Shown here: positions 18,517 through 27,896 of the stretch, piece after piece
Layout: the number at the start of each line of letters is the position of its first letter
Position numbering within the stretch: the stretch's first letter is position 1
Origin: an uncultured Bacteroidales bacterium
GTDB taxonomy: Bacteria > Bacteroidota > Bacteroidia > Bacteroidales > UBA932
Reading direction: 5' to 3'
Assembly: GCA_944326255.1 (NCBI GenBank)
Contig: CALVDG010000009.1
Coordinates: 1 to 64,000, forward strand
Length of the DNA: 64,000 bases
Notes under the pieces: model-generated
Told to the model about the DNA's origin: nothing
Seen by the model: only the letters and a program-made list of their open reading frames with translations
Databases searched by the model: none
Position numbers and translations under genes: made by a program

Positions 18517-20361
18517 ATGAAAAGAATCCCTTTTTTCACAACCGTCATCTCAGCATTGGCCGCCATAGCCCTGTTTACCGCCTGCCGCGATGATGAGACA
18601 GATACGTCTTCTGTCATAGAGATTAACTTTGAATCAACGGAGATCAATATCGAGGCCGCCGGAGGTAAGATGACCGCACGGTACACCTTAAGCGGTGCCG
18701 GAGACGCAGATATCTCCGACATTGACTTCAGAGCTGACGACGGATGGGTACATTCTTTTGACACATCCGAGACAGGAATCCTGAAATTCACAGTAGACCC
18801 TAACGAAGACAGCACGGCACGCACTACCGCCATAAGGTACGATTGCGATGGCCTTGAGATTAAAGGGAATGAGCTGAAAGTAATTCAGGAAGGTACAGTT
18901 TCCGAACCCGAAGACGAGTGGAGAGGCATGGACTTTGATTTGAGGGTCGAGATTGAGGGCCATAACGTAACCGTCTATGTGACCCCCGAGGATGACACAA
19001 GACCTTATTTCTTCGACATCTATCTGACAGAGGACTTCAACGCCAGAGATATGACTCTCGACGAATTCGCCCAGTCCGTTATCGACGAACTGATAGAGTT
19101 CTACTCCGAAAACATGGAGCTTTCAAAAGAGGAGATCATTGAAGGCGTCAACTCCATCGGACCGGACAAAGGAGAATATGGAGAACTTACAGCCGGCAAG
19201 GAGTTTATGCTCTACGCCTTTGAGCTGAGTCTTGAAGGAGAAGTGCTGTCAGATGTGAAGACCGAGATATTCAACACCCCTGAAGTCGAACCTTCCGACA
19301 ACGACATCACCATTACTGAAGGAGAGGTGACAGCTGTATCCATTGAAGTCAACTATGGCACGACAAACAATGACATCTACTTCTACGACCTCGTCCTCGC
19401 TGCAGATTACGAAAACATGACAGATGAGGAGATTATGGAGGCGGAGATCCGCGAATGGGGAGGCAACATCTCCTACTCCCTCGTCTCCGGAGATTTCACC
19501 TACCTGTTTGAAGATCTGGAGCCTGACACAGAATATCTGGCTCTTGCCTTCGGGTACGGCGTAGGCACCAACACCACCCCTCTTACAAAAAAGAGCATAC
19601 GCACAGTACCCGCCGGGAACCCTCTGGAATGCACTTTTGAATTTGAGTTCAGCGTGATAGGAAACATGATCTCGGCATCCGTCATCCCCAGCGACGAGAC
19701 TGTCAACTATTTCTGGAATCTGTATGATGCGGATGCAACTCAGGATGAGATGAAAGCCGCTGTACTGGAATCCCTGGAAAGCACCCTCGCAGACGGATAC
19801 TATACAAGTGAGATGGAGTTCTGGCTCAACGAGACAGCCCGTGGAAAGGACGGTTATCTTTTCATGGGACTGGATGAGGAGAAGGAATACAAATTAGGAG
19901 CAGTTGCAATAGATCTTGCGGCCTGTGAAATGGCCGGAGACTTCACTGTCAGCGATATCATCAGCTTCAAGTCCGAGGAAGGAACCAGCATTGAGGTCAC
20001 ATTTGACAAATACTTCAACGGTGATGATGCAGCCGCACTTGGCCCTGAATACAGCGAATTTGCAGGAAAGGCCCTGGTACCGTTCACAGTAAAGGTCAGC
20101 GGCGCAGAGACTTACCGTTGGGTAGTCACCGAATATGAAGAAGACTTTGACAATGCTTCCGACAGTATGTTCTGGATGGCACTGGGATGGGACGGATATG
20201 AGAACGAGCCGTCACGCTACGTGGCTCTGGAATGGGATAAGGACTATACGGTCTACGCCATGTCCCAGGATGCCGACGGAAACAAGTCCGAACAATTCTC
20301 CATGCCCGTCAGATTCTCCGCCGACGGAGCCTCGCCCATAACCGAACTGACGGCCGAATAG
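18517..20361 (+). CDS. Tandem-repeat surface lipoprotein C with BACON-like domain
   Basis: The 614-residue product has a lipoprotein signal (ALFTAC, lipid Cys23) followed by RDDETD, an acidic run expected for surface export. A BACON/Ig-like domain comes first (about 33-130; INFESTEINIEAAGGK). Three or four units like those of lipoproteins A and B follow (VTPEDDTRPYFFDIYL, NYGTTNNDIYFYDLVL and VIPSDETVNYFWNLYD, each followed by L.P.TEYLALAFGYG-type strands). The protein is strongly acidic. It lies directly downstream of regulator 2 with its own -7 box and ends before a strong convergent terminator. Ligand unknown. Confidence 0.82.
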   Translation: MKRIPFFTTVISALAAIALFTACRDDETDTSSVIEINFESTEINIEAAGGKMTARYTLSGAGDADISDIDFRADDGWVHSFDTSETGILKFTVDPNEDSTARTTAIRYDCDGLEIKGNELKVIQEGTVSEPEDEWRGMDFDLRVEIEGHNVTVYVTPEDDTRPYFFDIYLTEDFNARDMTLDEFAQSVIDELIEFYSENMELSKEEIIEGVNSIGPDKGEYGELTAGKEFMLYAFELSLEGEVLSDVKTEIFNTPEVEPSDNDITITEGEVTAVSIEVNYGTTNNDIYFYDLVLAADYENMTDEEIMEAEIREWGGNISYSLVSGDFTYLFEDLEPDTEYLALAFGYGVGTNTTPLTKKSIRTVPAGNPLECTFEFEFSVIGNMISASVIPSDETVNYFWNLYDADATQDEMKAAVLESLESTLADGYYTSEMEFWLNETARGKDGYLFMGLDEEKEYKLGAVAIDLAACEMAGDFTVSDIISFKSEEGTSIEVTFDKYFNGDDAAALGPEYSEFAGKALVPFTVKVSGAETYRWVVTEYEEDFDNASDSMFWMALGWDGYENEPSRYVALEWDKDYTVYAMSQDADGNKSEQFSMPVRFSADGASPITELTAE

Positions 20362-20387
20362 AAACAACGGAAACAGTAACGGTACAC

Positions 20388-20427
20388 AAAAAAGTCCGGC
20401 AACCGCGTGATTGCCGGACTCTTTGTA
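20388..20427. terminator. Bidirectional terminator between convergent lipoprotein genes
   Basis: A perfect 10-bp stem AGTCCGGCAA / TTGCCGGACT (20393-20402 and 20411-20420) has six A on the left and CTTTG on the right. It can serve both the plus-strand gene ending at 20361 and the minus-strand gene ending at 20445. Confidence 0.85.
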
Positions 20428-20444
20428 TTTAAAGGGGATAAGTC

Positions 20445-22673
20445 TTACCTTGCAGATGCAGAGTTCTTGAACAATCTGCTGTTGGGCTGAAGTGTTGCAG
20501 CCTTGATGGGCAGATTATTTACCATCTCCACCTTATCCACCGATACGAAAGGATTGGTGTCCCTGAAGGTGTTTACGCTGCTGCGGACCGGAGCCATCGC
20601 TCCTCCGAAGCTCTGATCCTCCAGACTGAGCCTGCCTTCCCAGCTGCCGTCCCAAGTATATCCGAGATCATCGATAAAACTGAATGAGATTGCATATGTT
20701 CCGTCACCGTTGTTGGTAATATTGAGATCTCCAGACATAGCCGGAGCGAACTCCGACACATACCCTTGATTGTCAAAACCTCCGAGATAATTGGTTCCGT
20801 AGATCTGTCCGCTCGTAAAGTTCATATAACCTGTCGCATAATTACCGGGATATAGATAACCATACTCAATCGGCTTATATGTTCCGCTTGAGATACCATC
20901 TTCAAAAGTAATTGCCTCACATACTATCTCCGTCATGAAACCGTCCTCACCTGTGGTTGGGAACAGTTTGATCGCCCAATTGCCGCCTCCTGTTTCATAA
21001 TAGTCTCCATAGAACACGGCCGAGCCCTCTGCCCCGTCAAGATTAAGCGTATAATCCTCCTCCAGCGTTGAGTAAGGACCGGGGATTCCCTGTATCTCAA
21101 GTGAGCCGCTGTAACTGCAATCCACTGAATATCCGTTGTCGGTAGTAAACGTACATGTAATATCATAACCGGAAACCGCATCTCCCTCAACAGTCATCGT
21201 GCCGCCGGTTATCAAGCCTATCAGTTCTGTATAATAGTCAGGACAATAAGCCGCGTATGTTCCGACCAGAGACTCATAGCCGTAAATGTCCACACTCTTA
21301 CCACCCGGGAATAATGTATTGGTTTCATAAGAGTCAGATACTGTATACGTGCCAGTTGCCAGCTCTCCGCTTTCATTATAAGGCATGTACATGTCTATAT
21401 TGAGGATACTTCCCGGAGGTGTAGCGTAACCGCCTTCTATAGCCATGTCTGTAAACTGAATGGTAACTTCCATAACATCCCCGTCATCAGCCACATAGAC
21501 GGCTACCGCATTATCGGCTTCTATATCCAGGTCCTGCCCCAGAACATCGTCACCGCCGGCAGAGCCGCCTACGACATCGTAAACTGCCTCTCCCGTATAT
21601 GAGACGTGATGTATCTTTCCGTCCTCATCTGTCAGTACAGCATCCATGACGATATTGCCACCTTCATAGGCTATCGTCAATGTACCTGTATCAAAATATG
21701 TATCAAATACATACTCTCCGTCCTCCCCGATACTGGTTCCACAGGAATAATCCCAGGAGAAGGTCATGTCTTCAACTACACCAGAACCGGAACTGAGAGC
21801 ATAAGTCCCGGCAGGAGGAAGGGGGTTATTCTCATCCTCAGGTGCGGCTGCTGCGAATATATCAAACAGATAGTACGTTCCTCCGTTCTGCTGATATCCG
21901 TCCGCGTCGAAGTCCTTGTCAGAAATCCACGTATAATAGTTATAATTGACATCATACTCCTGACCATAATAGGTGCCGTTAAAATAACTCATTTTATACT
22001 CATAGTCATACGAGCCTGTCTGACCGGCAGCTGCCTGGGTCACTTCCGCAGCCGTCTCAATCCGGCCGTCGCCATACTCGTATACCACGCTTATCTCAGC
22101 TGTTCTCTCATCTCCCGTATTAGCAGCGGCAGTGATGGCTATAACTCCTGAATTATCCGCATTGAGCGTCAGCCAGTCCGCCTCTGATGCGGCAGAGACC
22201 TTACCGTCCGCGGCCGGGTTGATGATCTCGTAGGTCAGCTCAAAGTCACCTCCCTCTGCAGGAATTGAAGGAGCAGCGCCAAGCTCTATCTCAGGAGCCG
22301 CACCGGCTACTCCCTGACTGACTTTGACATCTGCTGTAACTTCCCCATCGACGCCATATGTGTATTTAAGGGTAATGAGACCGTTTCTATCCGCACCGCT
22401 TTCATTCGGTTCCGCCACAAATGTGACCATGGTATCGGATGCAACTGTGAAATCAGTCATCCAGCCATCTTCAGAGTTCGCCGTCAGCTTTCCGTCAGCA
22501 ACTGGATTCTCAATAGAATAAACAAACTCACACTGGCCTCCGGCACCGGGAATGGTTATCTCGGTCGCATCGAATGTGATTTCAGGAGGAGTCTCAGACA
22601 CTATCTTCTCCTCACATCCGGTGACAACCGCAAAAACGGCCACCGCGAGAAAAAACAAGAATGATTTTTTCAT
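20445..22673 (-). CDS. Large lipoprotein with two BACON-like domains and a C-terminal repeat region
   Basis: The start MKKSFLFFLAVAVFAVVTGC at 22673 gives a lipoprotein signal with lipid Cys20 followed by EEK; the longer frame upstream covers the promoter. Two BACON/Ig-like domains follow (about 35-125 and 130-215; FDATEITIPGAGGQCEFVYS and LGAAPSIPAEGGDFELTYE). The remaining 500 residues contain three related beta-rich units, each with a strand pattern like LTIAYEGG..VMDAVLTDEDG, MTVEGD..YDITCTFTTDNG and LNITNNGD..YAISFSFIDDLG, ending in SYTGE, SYSGS or SWEGR. I do not recognise this C-terminal module. It is probably a surface-exposed binding or structural protein. Confidence 0.75.
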   Translation of the reverse strand: MKKSFLFFLAVAVFAVVTGCEEKIVSETPPEITFDATEITIPGAGGQCEFVYSIENPVADGKLTANSEDGWMTDFTVASDTMVTFVAEPNESGADRNGLITLKYTYGVDGEVTADVKVSQGVAGAAPEIELGAAPSIPAEGGDFELTYEIINPAADGKVSAASEADWLTLNADNSGVIAITAAANTGDERTAEISVVYEYGDGRIETAAEVTQAAAGQTGSYDYEYKMSYFNGTYYGQEYDVNYNYYTWISDKDFDADGYQQNGGTYYLFDIFAAAAPEDENNPLPPAGTYALSSGSGVVEDMTFSWDYSCGTSIGEDGEYVFDTYFDTGTLTIAYEGGNIVMDAVLTDEDGKIHHVSYTGEAVYDVVGGSAGGDDVLGQDLDIEADNAVAVYVADDGDVMEVTIQFTDMAIEGGYATPPGSILNIDMYMPYNESGELATGTYTVSDSYETNTLFPGGKSVDIYGYESLVGTYAAYCPDYYTELIGLITGGTMTVEGDAVSGYDITCTFTTDNGYSVDCSYSGSLEIQGIPGPYSTLEEDYTLNLDGAEGSAVFYGDYYETGGGNWAIKLFPTTGEDGFMTEIVCEAITFEDGISSGTYKPIEYGYLYPGNYATGYMNFTSGQIYGTNYLGGFDNQGYVSEFAPAMSGDLNITNNGDGTYAISFSFIDDLGYTWDGSWEGRLSLEDQSFGGAMAPVRSSVNTFRDTNPFVSVDKVEMVNNLPIKAATLQPNSRLFKNSASAR

Positions 22674-22714
22674 AATATGTAGTTTTAATGGGTTAGAAAA
22701 GCATATATACGTTT

Positions 22715-22722
22715 CAAATATA
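22715..22722 (-). promoter_or_regulatory. Promoter -7 box for the large BACON lipoprotein
   Basis: The minus strand reads TATATTTG 41 bases before the ATG at 22673, directly after the terminator of the upstream aminotransferase gene. Confidence 0.6.
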
Positions 22723-22724
22723 CA

Positions 22725-22761
22725 AAAAAGATGTGGATAGAACAATTCTCCACATCTTTTT
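22725..22761 (-). terminator. Terminator after the aminotransferase
   Basis: A perfect 13-bp stem AAAAAGATGTGGA / TCCACATCTTTTT (22725-22737 and 22749-22761) ends in a T run on the minus strand. Its 3' side almost touches the next promoter box. Confidence 0.8.
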
Positions 22762-22783
22762 CATCCAATTTACAGTAATGCTG

Positions 22784-23980
22784 CTATTTCTTGCTGTCCA
22801 TCAGCTTGCGGATGGCGTTGCCGAGTCTCTTAACGCCCTCGAGCATATCCTCGTCGCTGACGTATGAGAAGTTCAGACGCATGGTGTTCTGGCCGGTGCC
22901 GTCGCAGAAGAACACCTCGCCGATGACGAAGGCCACGTTCTCCTTGATGGCCACCTCGAAGAGCTCCTTCGCATCCAGTCCCTCAGGCATGGAGACGAGC
23001 AGGAACAGACCGCCCTCAGGCCTTGTCCAGGTAACGCCCTGAGGCATATACTCGGTCAGATACTGGTGCATCAGGTCTCTCTTGTGACGATAGAGGTCGA
23101 TGGTGGTCTGGAGATTCTTGTCGTAGTAGCCTTTCTCCATGTACTTGGCAGCCACTTCCTGGTTGAGGATAGGTGTGCAGAGGTCAGCTGACTGCTTGGC
23201 CACGATAAGACGGCCGATAATCTCCTCGGGAGCAAGCACCCAACCCAGACGGAAACCGGGCACGAATGTCTTGGAGAATGTACCCAGCAGTACTACTCTC
23301 TCGGGAGCCATCGAGTACATGGTCGGATAGGACTCGCCTTCGTAACGGAGCTCCTTGTAAGGGCTGTCCTCGATGATGATGAGGTCGTACTTGCGGGCCA
23401 CGTCGATGATCTCCTGACGTCTCTTCAGGTCCATGGTGACTCCTGTAGGGTTCTGGAAGTCAGGGATGGCGTAGATGAACTTGGGCTTCTGACCCACGGA
23501 GCAGAGAGCGGATACGACAGCCTCCGCCTCCTCGTCGTGACGGATGCCCACGGGACGGCCCTGATATGACCAGATGGCCTGAAGCGCACCCATATAAGAG
23601 GGCAGACCGCAGAGCACGGTGTCACCGGGGTTGATGAAGATTCTGGAGATCAAGTCAAGAGCCTGCTGGGAAGCGGTGGTGATGAGTATATTGTCGATAC
23701 CCACCTTTACGCCTTCCTTCTCGTATTTCTTGGCAATCTGTGTTCTCAGAGCCACGCTGCCCTCGGTAGAACCGTACTGGAGAACCTGTGCGGGCTTCTC
23801 GTCCAGCAGTTCGTTTATTATCTCCTTGAGGTCGTCTACGGGGAATGTCTTGGCATTGGGGAAACCGCCGCCGAAAGATATAATCTCAGGCCTGTTGGCC
23901 ACTTTCAGAAGGTCGCGGATAGCAGACCTTCTCATGCTCTTAGCATTGTCTGATAAAAAGGTTGTAAGATCAAGTGCCAT
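22784..23980 (-). CDS. PLP-dependent class I/II aminotransferase
   Basis: The 398-residue cytoplasmic enzyme has the fold type I aminotransferase hallmarks: YGSTEGSVALRTQIA near the N-terminus, PDFQNPTGVTM, the aspartate in IIIEDSPYKELRYEG, the Schiff-base lysine in GTFSKTFVPGFRLGW, and the C-terminal arginine region MRLNFSY. The closest families I recognise are the 2-aminoadipate/LysN and multi-substrate aromatic or branched-chain aminotransferases related to MocR-type domains. The substrate cannot be fixed from sequence. It is a single-gene unit with a full consensus promoter and its own terminator. Confidence 0.88.
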   Translation of the reverse strand: MALDLTTFLSDNAKSMRRSAIRDLLKVANRPEIISFGGGFPNAKTFPVDDLKEIINELLDEKPAQVLQYGSTEGSVALRTQIAKKYEKEGVKVGIDNILITTASQQALDLISRIFINPGDTVLCGLPSYMGALQAIWSYQGRPVGIRHDEEAEAVVSALCSVGQKPKFIYAIPDFQNPTGVTMDLKRRQEIIDVARKYDLIIIEDSPYKELRYEGESYPTMYSMAPERVVLLGTFSKTFVPGFRLGWVLAPEEIIGRLIVAKQSADLCTPILNQEVAAKYMEKGYYDKNLQTTIDLYRHKRDLMHQYLTEYMPQGVTWTRPEGGLFLLVSMPEGLDAKELFEVAIKENVAFVIGEVFFCDGTGQNTMRLNFSYVSDEDMLEGVKRLGNAIRKLMDSKK

Positions 23981-24004
23981 AGTATTTCTATATTAAAGTA
24001 TGCA

Positions 24005-24035
24005 CAAATTTAGACAAATTGTTATTAAAATCAAA
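24005..24035 (-). promoter_or_regulatory. Full consensus promoter of the aminotransferase gene
   Basis: The minus strand has TTTG (24035-24032), 19 bases, then TAAATTTG (24012-24005), 24 bases before the ATG. Confidence 0.75.
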
Positions 24036-24082
24036 GCCAAACTTAAAAATTTTAAGCAAATCCGCACTTACAAAATATTTGC

Positions 24083-24090
24083 TATCTTTG
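24083..24090 (+). promoter_or_regulatory. Promoter -7 box for the queD-polA unit
   Basis: TATCTTTG lies 29 bases before the queD ATG at 24120, which supports that start over the longer open frame. Confidence 0.65.
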
Positions 24091-24119
24091 AAAGTTTTCA
24101 AGACATACCAGCAGATACT

Positions 24120-24563
24120 ATGCCAACACTGAGACTGACAAAGGAATTCCGTTTCGAAGGAGCGCACGCCCTCACCGGATATGACGGGAAATGCAGACAC
24201 ATACACGGGCATTCCTATATACTATACGTTACTGTAAAAGGCACTCCCTCCAACCCTGACGGCACACCGAAGTCCGGTATGCTGATTGACTTCACTGACC
24301 TCAAGCGCATAGTCAACGAGGGCATCATCGACCGCTTCGACCACGCGCTCATACTCAGGGACACCTCCCCTATCGCCGAAGAGATAGCCGGGGCCTATCA
24401 GAGGGTGCTCGTCGTACCGTTCCAGCCCACGTGCGAGAACCTGATACTGCACTTCGCGGACATCATCCGCCAGGCCCTGCCGCAGGGCGTAAGCCTGCAC
24501 TCGCTGCGCCTGCACGAGACGGCGACATCCTACGTGGAATGGTTCGAATCCGACAACGAATAA
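24120..24563 (+). CDS. queD: 6-carboxy-5,6,7,8-tetrahydropterin synthase
   Basis: This is a 147-residue protein of the PTPS/QueD family, which converts dihydroneopterin triphosphate to carboxytetrahydropterin early in queuosine and 7-deazaguanine synthesis. The zinc ligands are His16 (FEGAHAL) and His29 and His31 (CRHIHGHSY), with catalytic Cys25. FDHALIL and the glutamate in LHETATSYVEW complete the active site. The start at 24120 places the conserved LTKEFRFEGAHAL at the N-terminus. No other queuosine gene is next to it; polA follows 10 bases later. Some family members work in pterin metabolism, so QueD is the likely but not certain role. Confidence 0.88.
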   Translation: MPTLRLTKEFRFEGAHALTGYDGKCRHIHGHSYILYVTVKGTPSNPDGTPKSGMLIDFTDLKRIVNEGIIDRFDHALILRDTSPIAEEIAGAYQRVLVVPFQPTCENLILHFADIIRQALPQGVSLHSLRLHETATSYVEWFESDNE

Positions 24564-24573
24564 ACCGGACGAT

Positions 24574-27282
24574 ATGAGCAACAGACTCTTTCTCATAGAC
24601 GGCCACGCCCTCATGTTCCGGATGTACTATGCCTTCATCCGCCGCCCCATGGTCAACTCCAAGGGGGTGGACACCTCGGTCATCTTCGGCTTCACCCGCT
24701 ACCTGCTGGATCTGATCATCCGCGAGAGGCCGTCACATCTGGCAGTGGCCTTCGATCCCCCGTGCAGGACATTCCGCCACGAGGCTTACCCCGAGTACAA
24801 GGCCAACCGTCAGGCGGCCCCCGAAGTCATCAAGGACTCCCTCGAACCTCTGACGGAGATAGTACGCTCGCTCGGCATCCCGGTGCTCATGGTTCCCGGA
24901 TACGAGGCCGATGACGTTATAGGCTCGATGGCCGGAGAGTGGAGCGGAAAGGGCTTCGATGTCTATATGGTCTCCCCCGACAAGGACCTGGGCCAGCTCA
25001 TATCCGACCATGTCTTCCAGGTCAAGCCGGGCAAGAGCGGTGCGGAGGACGAGACCATGGACCGTCAGGCTCTCTGCGAAAAATTCGGCATCAGCTCTCC
25101 GGCGCAGGTGGTGGACATCCTGACCATCTGGGGGGATGCGTCTGACAATGTTCCGGGAGTCAAGGGCATAGGCGAGGTAGGAGCCAGGAAGCTGGTGGGC
25201 AGATACGGCTCGGTGGACGGGATAATGCAGCATCTGGACGAACTGCCGCCCAAGCAGGCCGCAGCCATGCGGGAAGCGGCGGATCATCTGGCCATGAGCC
25301 GTTTCCTGGTGACAATAAAGACGGATGTGGCCACGGGCTGCACCGAGGAGGAACTGCGCCTGGACATCCAGGATCCATCTGCTGCGGCCGGCCTGTTCAA
25401 TCTGTACGAATGTCCGTCCCTGCTGGCTCTGCTTCCGGCGGTGTCAAACGGCAGCAGCACAGTTCCAGCCCCGGATGAGGGAAAAGGGAACGGCAAAAAG
25501 GCCGAGTTCAGGTACGTCGGTGCGGAGGAAATATCTGCCGCCGCAGAAAAAGCCGGAATCGCCGGAATCGTCCTGTCAGGAGGAAAAGAGCCGGATGGAA
25601 AGGACCGCTGCTTTATATCCGTACCCGGAGAGAAAGACTCCCCTGCCCTGGTGTTCAAGACCCCGGACCCGGCCGCTGTACGCGGAATACTGGAATCCGG
25701 ACAGATAATCAAGACCGGCTACAGTCTCAAGCAGTACATCAACCTGCTCAGAGAGGACGGCATAAGCCTGGACGGGCCGCTGGCCGACATTGAGCTGATG
25801 CACTATCTCCTCAACCCTGAGACATCGCACCGGCCGGACATACTGGTCTCATCCTACCTCAGACTGGACCTTTCCTATTGCCGCTCCCATGAGACAGCGG
25901 ACACCTCAGAGACATCCGAGCCGGACCTCTTCTCCGCAGCACCGGCTGACGACAACGGTGAGGACCGGGTCTACAAAGCCTCAGTGGACGCATCTCTGAT
26001 GGTTCCGCTGTACAGGGCCGTAAAGGAAGAAGCCGACAGGGATCCGTCCGTCGGAAAGCTGTACGAAGACATCGAGATGCCTCTGATCCGCGTACTGGCC
26101 GACATGGAATACAGCGGAGTGCGGATAGATACGGACATGCTGGCCGCCTACGGCAAGGAGCTGGGCAAGGAACTCTCGGTCATAGAGGCCCGCATACGCG
26201 AGGAGACCGGAGAGCCTGCACTGAATATCTCGTCCCCCGTCCAGCTGGGAGCCGTGCTCTTCGACAAGCTCAGGCTGGACCCCAAGGCCAGGAAGAACAA
26301 GCGGGGCAACTACTCCACCGACGAGGAGACTCTGTCTGAGCTGAAGGACAGGCATCCGGTCATCGGCGACATACTCCGCTTCAGGGCCGTCAAGAAACTC
26401 ATATCCACATACATCGAGCCGTTTCCCTCACTTATCGACCCCAGGGACGGCAAGGTACACACTACATTCAACCAGGCCCTGACGGCCACCGGAAGGCTCA
26501 GCTCCACCCACCCCAACCTGCAGAACATCCCGATCAGGACGGAGATGGGACGCGAGATCCGCAAGGCTTTCATCCCGTCCTGCCCGGACAATGTGATCAT
26601 CTCGGCCGACTACTCCCAGATAGAGCTGCGCCTGATGGCCTCCATCAGCTCCGACCCAGATATGATAGAGGCGTTCCGGCAGGGTCAGGACATCCACACG
26701 GCTACAGCGGCAAAAGTCTTCAAGGTCAGCCTGGAGGATGTCACTCCCGAGCAGAGACGCAGGGCCAAGACCGCCAACTTCGGCATCATCTACGGCATCT
26801 CCGCCTTCGGTCTGTCCCAGAGACTGGACATCCCGCGAAAAGAGGCCAAGGAACTGATTGACGGATACTTCCAGCACTATCCCGCCATTGCGGACTACAT
26901 TGAGCGCACCAAGACTGAGGCCAGAGAGAAGGGATATGTATCCACCATCTTCGGACGGAAAAGATACATCAAGGATATCAATTCGCGCAACGCCACGGTC
27001 CGTGGATTCGCCGAACGCAACGCCGTCAACGCCCCTATACAGGGCAGCGCGGCGGACATCATCAAGATAGCCATGAACCGGGTGGCGGCGGCCCTGAAAG
27101 CCGGAGGCTACAAGGCGCGGATGATACTCCAGGTACACGACGAGCTGGTGCTGGACACTCCGAAGGAGGAGGCGCAGTCCGTCATGGAACTGGTACGGAA
27201 AGAGATGGAGGGTGTAGTACAGCTCCAGGTACCGCTGACAGCAGAGTGCGGCTGCGGAGCCAACTGGCTGGAAGCACATTGA
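24574..27282 (+). CDS. polA: DNA polymerase I
   Basis: The 902-residue enzyme performs gap filling and RNA primer removal. The N-terminal 5' nuclease (about 1-290) is complete: FDPPCRTFRHE, GYEADDVIG, SPDKDLGQL and WGDASDNVPGVKGIGE. The C-terminal polymerase (about 500-902) has motif A (ISADYSQIELRLMA), motif B (RRRAKTANFGIIYGIS) and motif C (LQVHDELVLD). The middle 3'-5' exonuclease domain (about 310-490) is recognisable only by position. The first motif DxE is replaced by IVLSGGKEPDG and the second motif NxxxD by a YSLKQY-like stretch, so proofreading is probably lost. It follows queD by 10 bases and is followed by an ECF sigma gene. Confidence 0.95.
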   Translation: MSNRLFLIDGHALMFRMYYAFIRRPMVNSKGVDTSVIFGFTRYLLDLIIRERPSHLAVAFDPPCRTFRHEAYPEYKANRQAAPEVIKDSLEPLTEIVRSLGIPVLMVPGYEADDVIGSMAGEWSGKGFDVYMVSPDKDLGQLISDHVFQVKPGKSGAEDETMDRQALCEKFGISSPAQVVDILTIWGDASDNVPGVKGIGEVGARKLVGRYGSVDGIMQHLDELPPKQAAAMREAADHLAMSRFLVTIKTDVATGCTEEELRLDIQDPSAAAGLFNLYECPSLLALLPAVSNGSSTVPAPDEGKGNGKKAEFRYVGAEEISAAAEKAGIAGIVLSGGKEPDGKDRCFISVPGEKDSPALVFKTPDPAAVRGILESGQIIKTGYSLKQYINLLREDGISLDGPLADIELMHYLLNPETSHRPDILVSSYLRLDLSYCRSHETADTSETSEPDLFSAAPADDNGEDRVYKASVDASLMVPLYRAVKEEADRDPSVGKLYEDIEMPLIRVLADMEYSGVRIDTDMLAAYGKELGKELSVIEARIREETGEPALNISSPVQLGAVLFDKLRLDPKARKNKRGNYSTDEETLSELKDRHPVIGDILRFRAVKKLISTYIEPFPSLIDPRDGKVHTTFNQALTATGRLSSTHPNLQNIPIRTEMGREIRKAFIPSCPDNVIISADYSQIELRLMASISSDPDMIEAFRQGQDIHTATAAKVFKVSLEDVTPEQRRRAKTANFGIIYGISAFGLSQRLDIPRKEAKELIDGYFQHYPAIADYIERTKTEAREKGYVSTIFGRKRYIKDINSRNATVRGFAERNAVNAPIQGSAADIIKIAMNRVAAALKAGGYKARMILQVHDELVLDTPKEEAQSVMELVRKEMEGVVQLQVPLTAECGCGANWLEAH

Positions 27283-27302
27283 CATACAAACCTGACAAGA
27301 CG

Positions 27303-27896
27303 ATGAATGACGACAACAGCATAAAAGGGCAGCCCGACGCTACGGGCACAACTACAGAAGAAAGCGAGCTCGCAGTAAAAGCCATGACGGGTGACACAGC
27401 TGCGTTCTCGGAGCTGGCCGGCAAATACACCGAACCTCTCCGCCTTTACATCCAGTCCATCTGCGCCAACGCCACCGACGCGGAGGACATCTGCCAGGAA
27501 AGCCTTCGGAAAGCATACCTGAGCGTATGCCAGTACAACCCTGAATATCAGTTCAAGACATGGATATTCTCCATCGCCAGGAACACGGCCATCGACCACC
27601 TGCGGCGCAGGAACAGCTTCACCACGGTCAAGCTGGCGGACACAGACGAGCCGTCCGTCGGAGAGCATGAGACCGAGAACTCTCCCGAGGACGAGATGAT
27701 AGACGACCAGTCCTACGACCTGTTCATCCGCTCCATAGCCGCCCTGCCTGACAGATACCGCCGCATCGCCGAGCTGCGCCTGCTGCACGACTACGCCTAT
27801 CAGGAGATTGCCGACGAGCTGTCCATGCCGCTCAACACAGTACGCACCAGAATCCGCCGGGCAAAAGCCCTGCTGGAAAAAATGATGAGAAAATGA
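27303..27896 (+). CDS. ECF-family RNA polymerase sigma factor
   Basis: The 197-residue protein has a sigma region 2 (about 55-110; DAEDICQESLRKAYL and FKTWIFSIARNTAIDHLRRR) and a region 4 helix-turn-helix (about 140-190; LPDRYRRIAELRLLHDYAYQEIADEL and MPLNTVRTRIRRAK). It lacks regions 1 and 3, as expected for ECF sigmas. The start MNDDNSIKG at 27303 fits the family better than the upstream frame, which overlaps polA. It overlaps rsmG by 4 bases (ATGA). No anti-sigma gene lies beside it, so its control is unclear. An acidic linker (about 118-135) separates the two domains. Confidence 0.88.
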   Translation: MNDDNSIKGQPDATGTTTEESELAVKAMTGDTAAFSELAGKYTEPLRLYIQSICANATDAEDICQESLRKAYLSVCQYNPEYQFKTWIFSIARNTAIDHLRRRNSFTTVKLADTDEPSVGEHETENSPEDEMIDDQSYDLFIRSIAALPDRYRRIAELRLLHDYAYQEIADELSMPLNTVRTRIRRAKALLEKMMRK

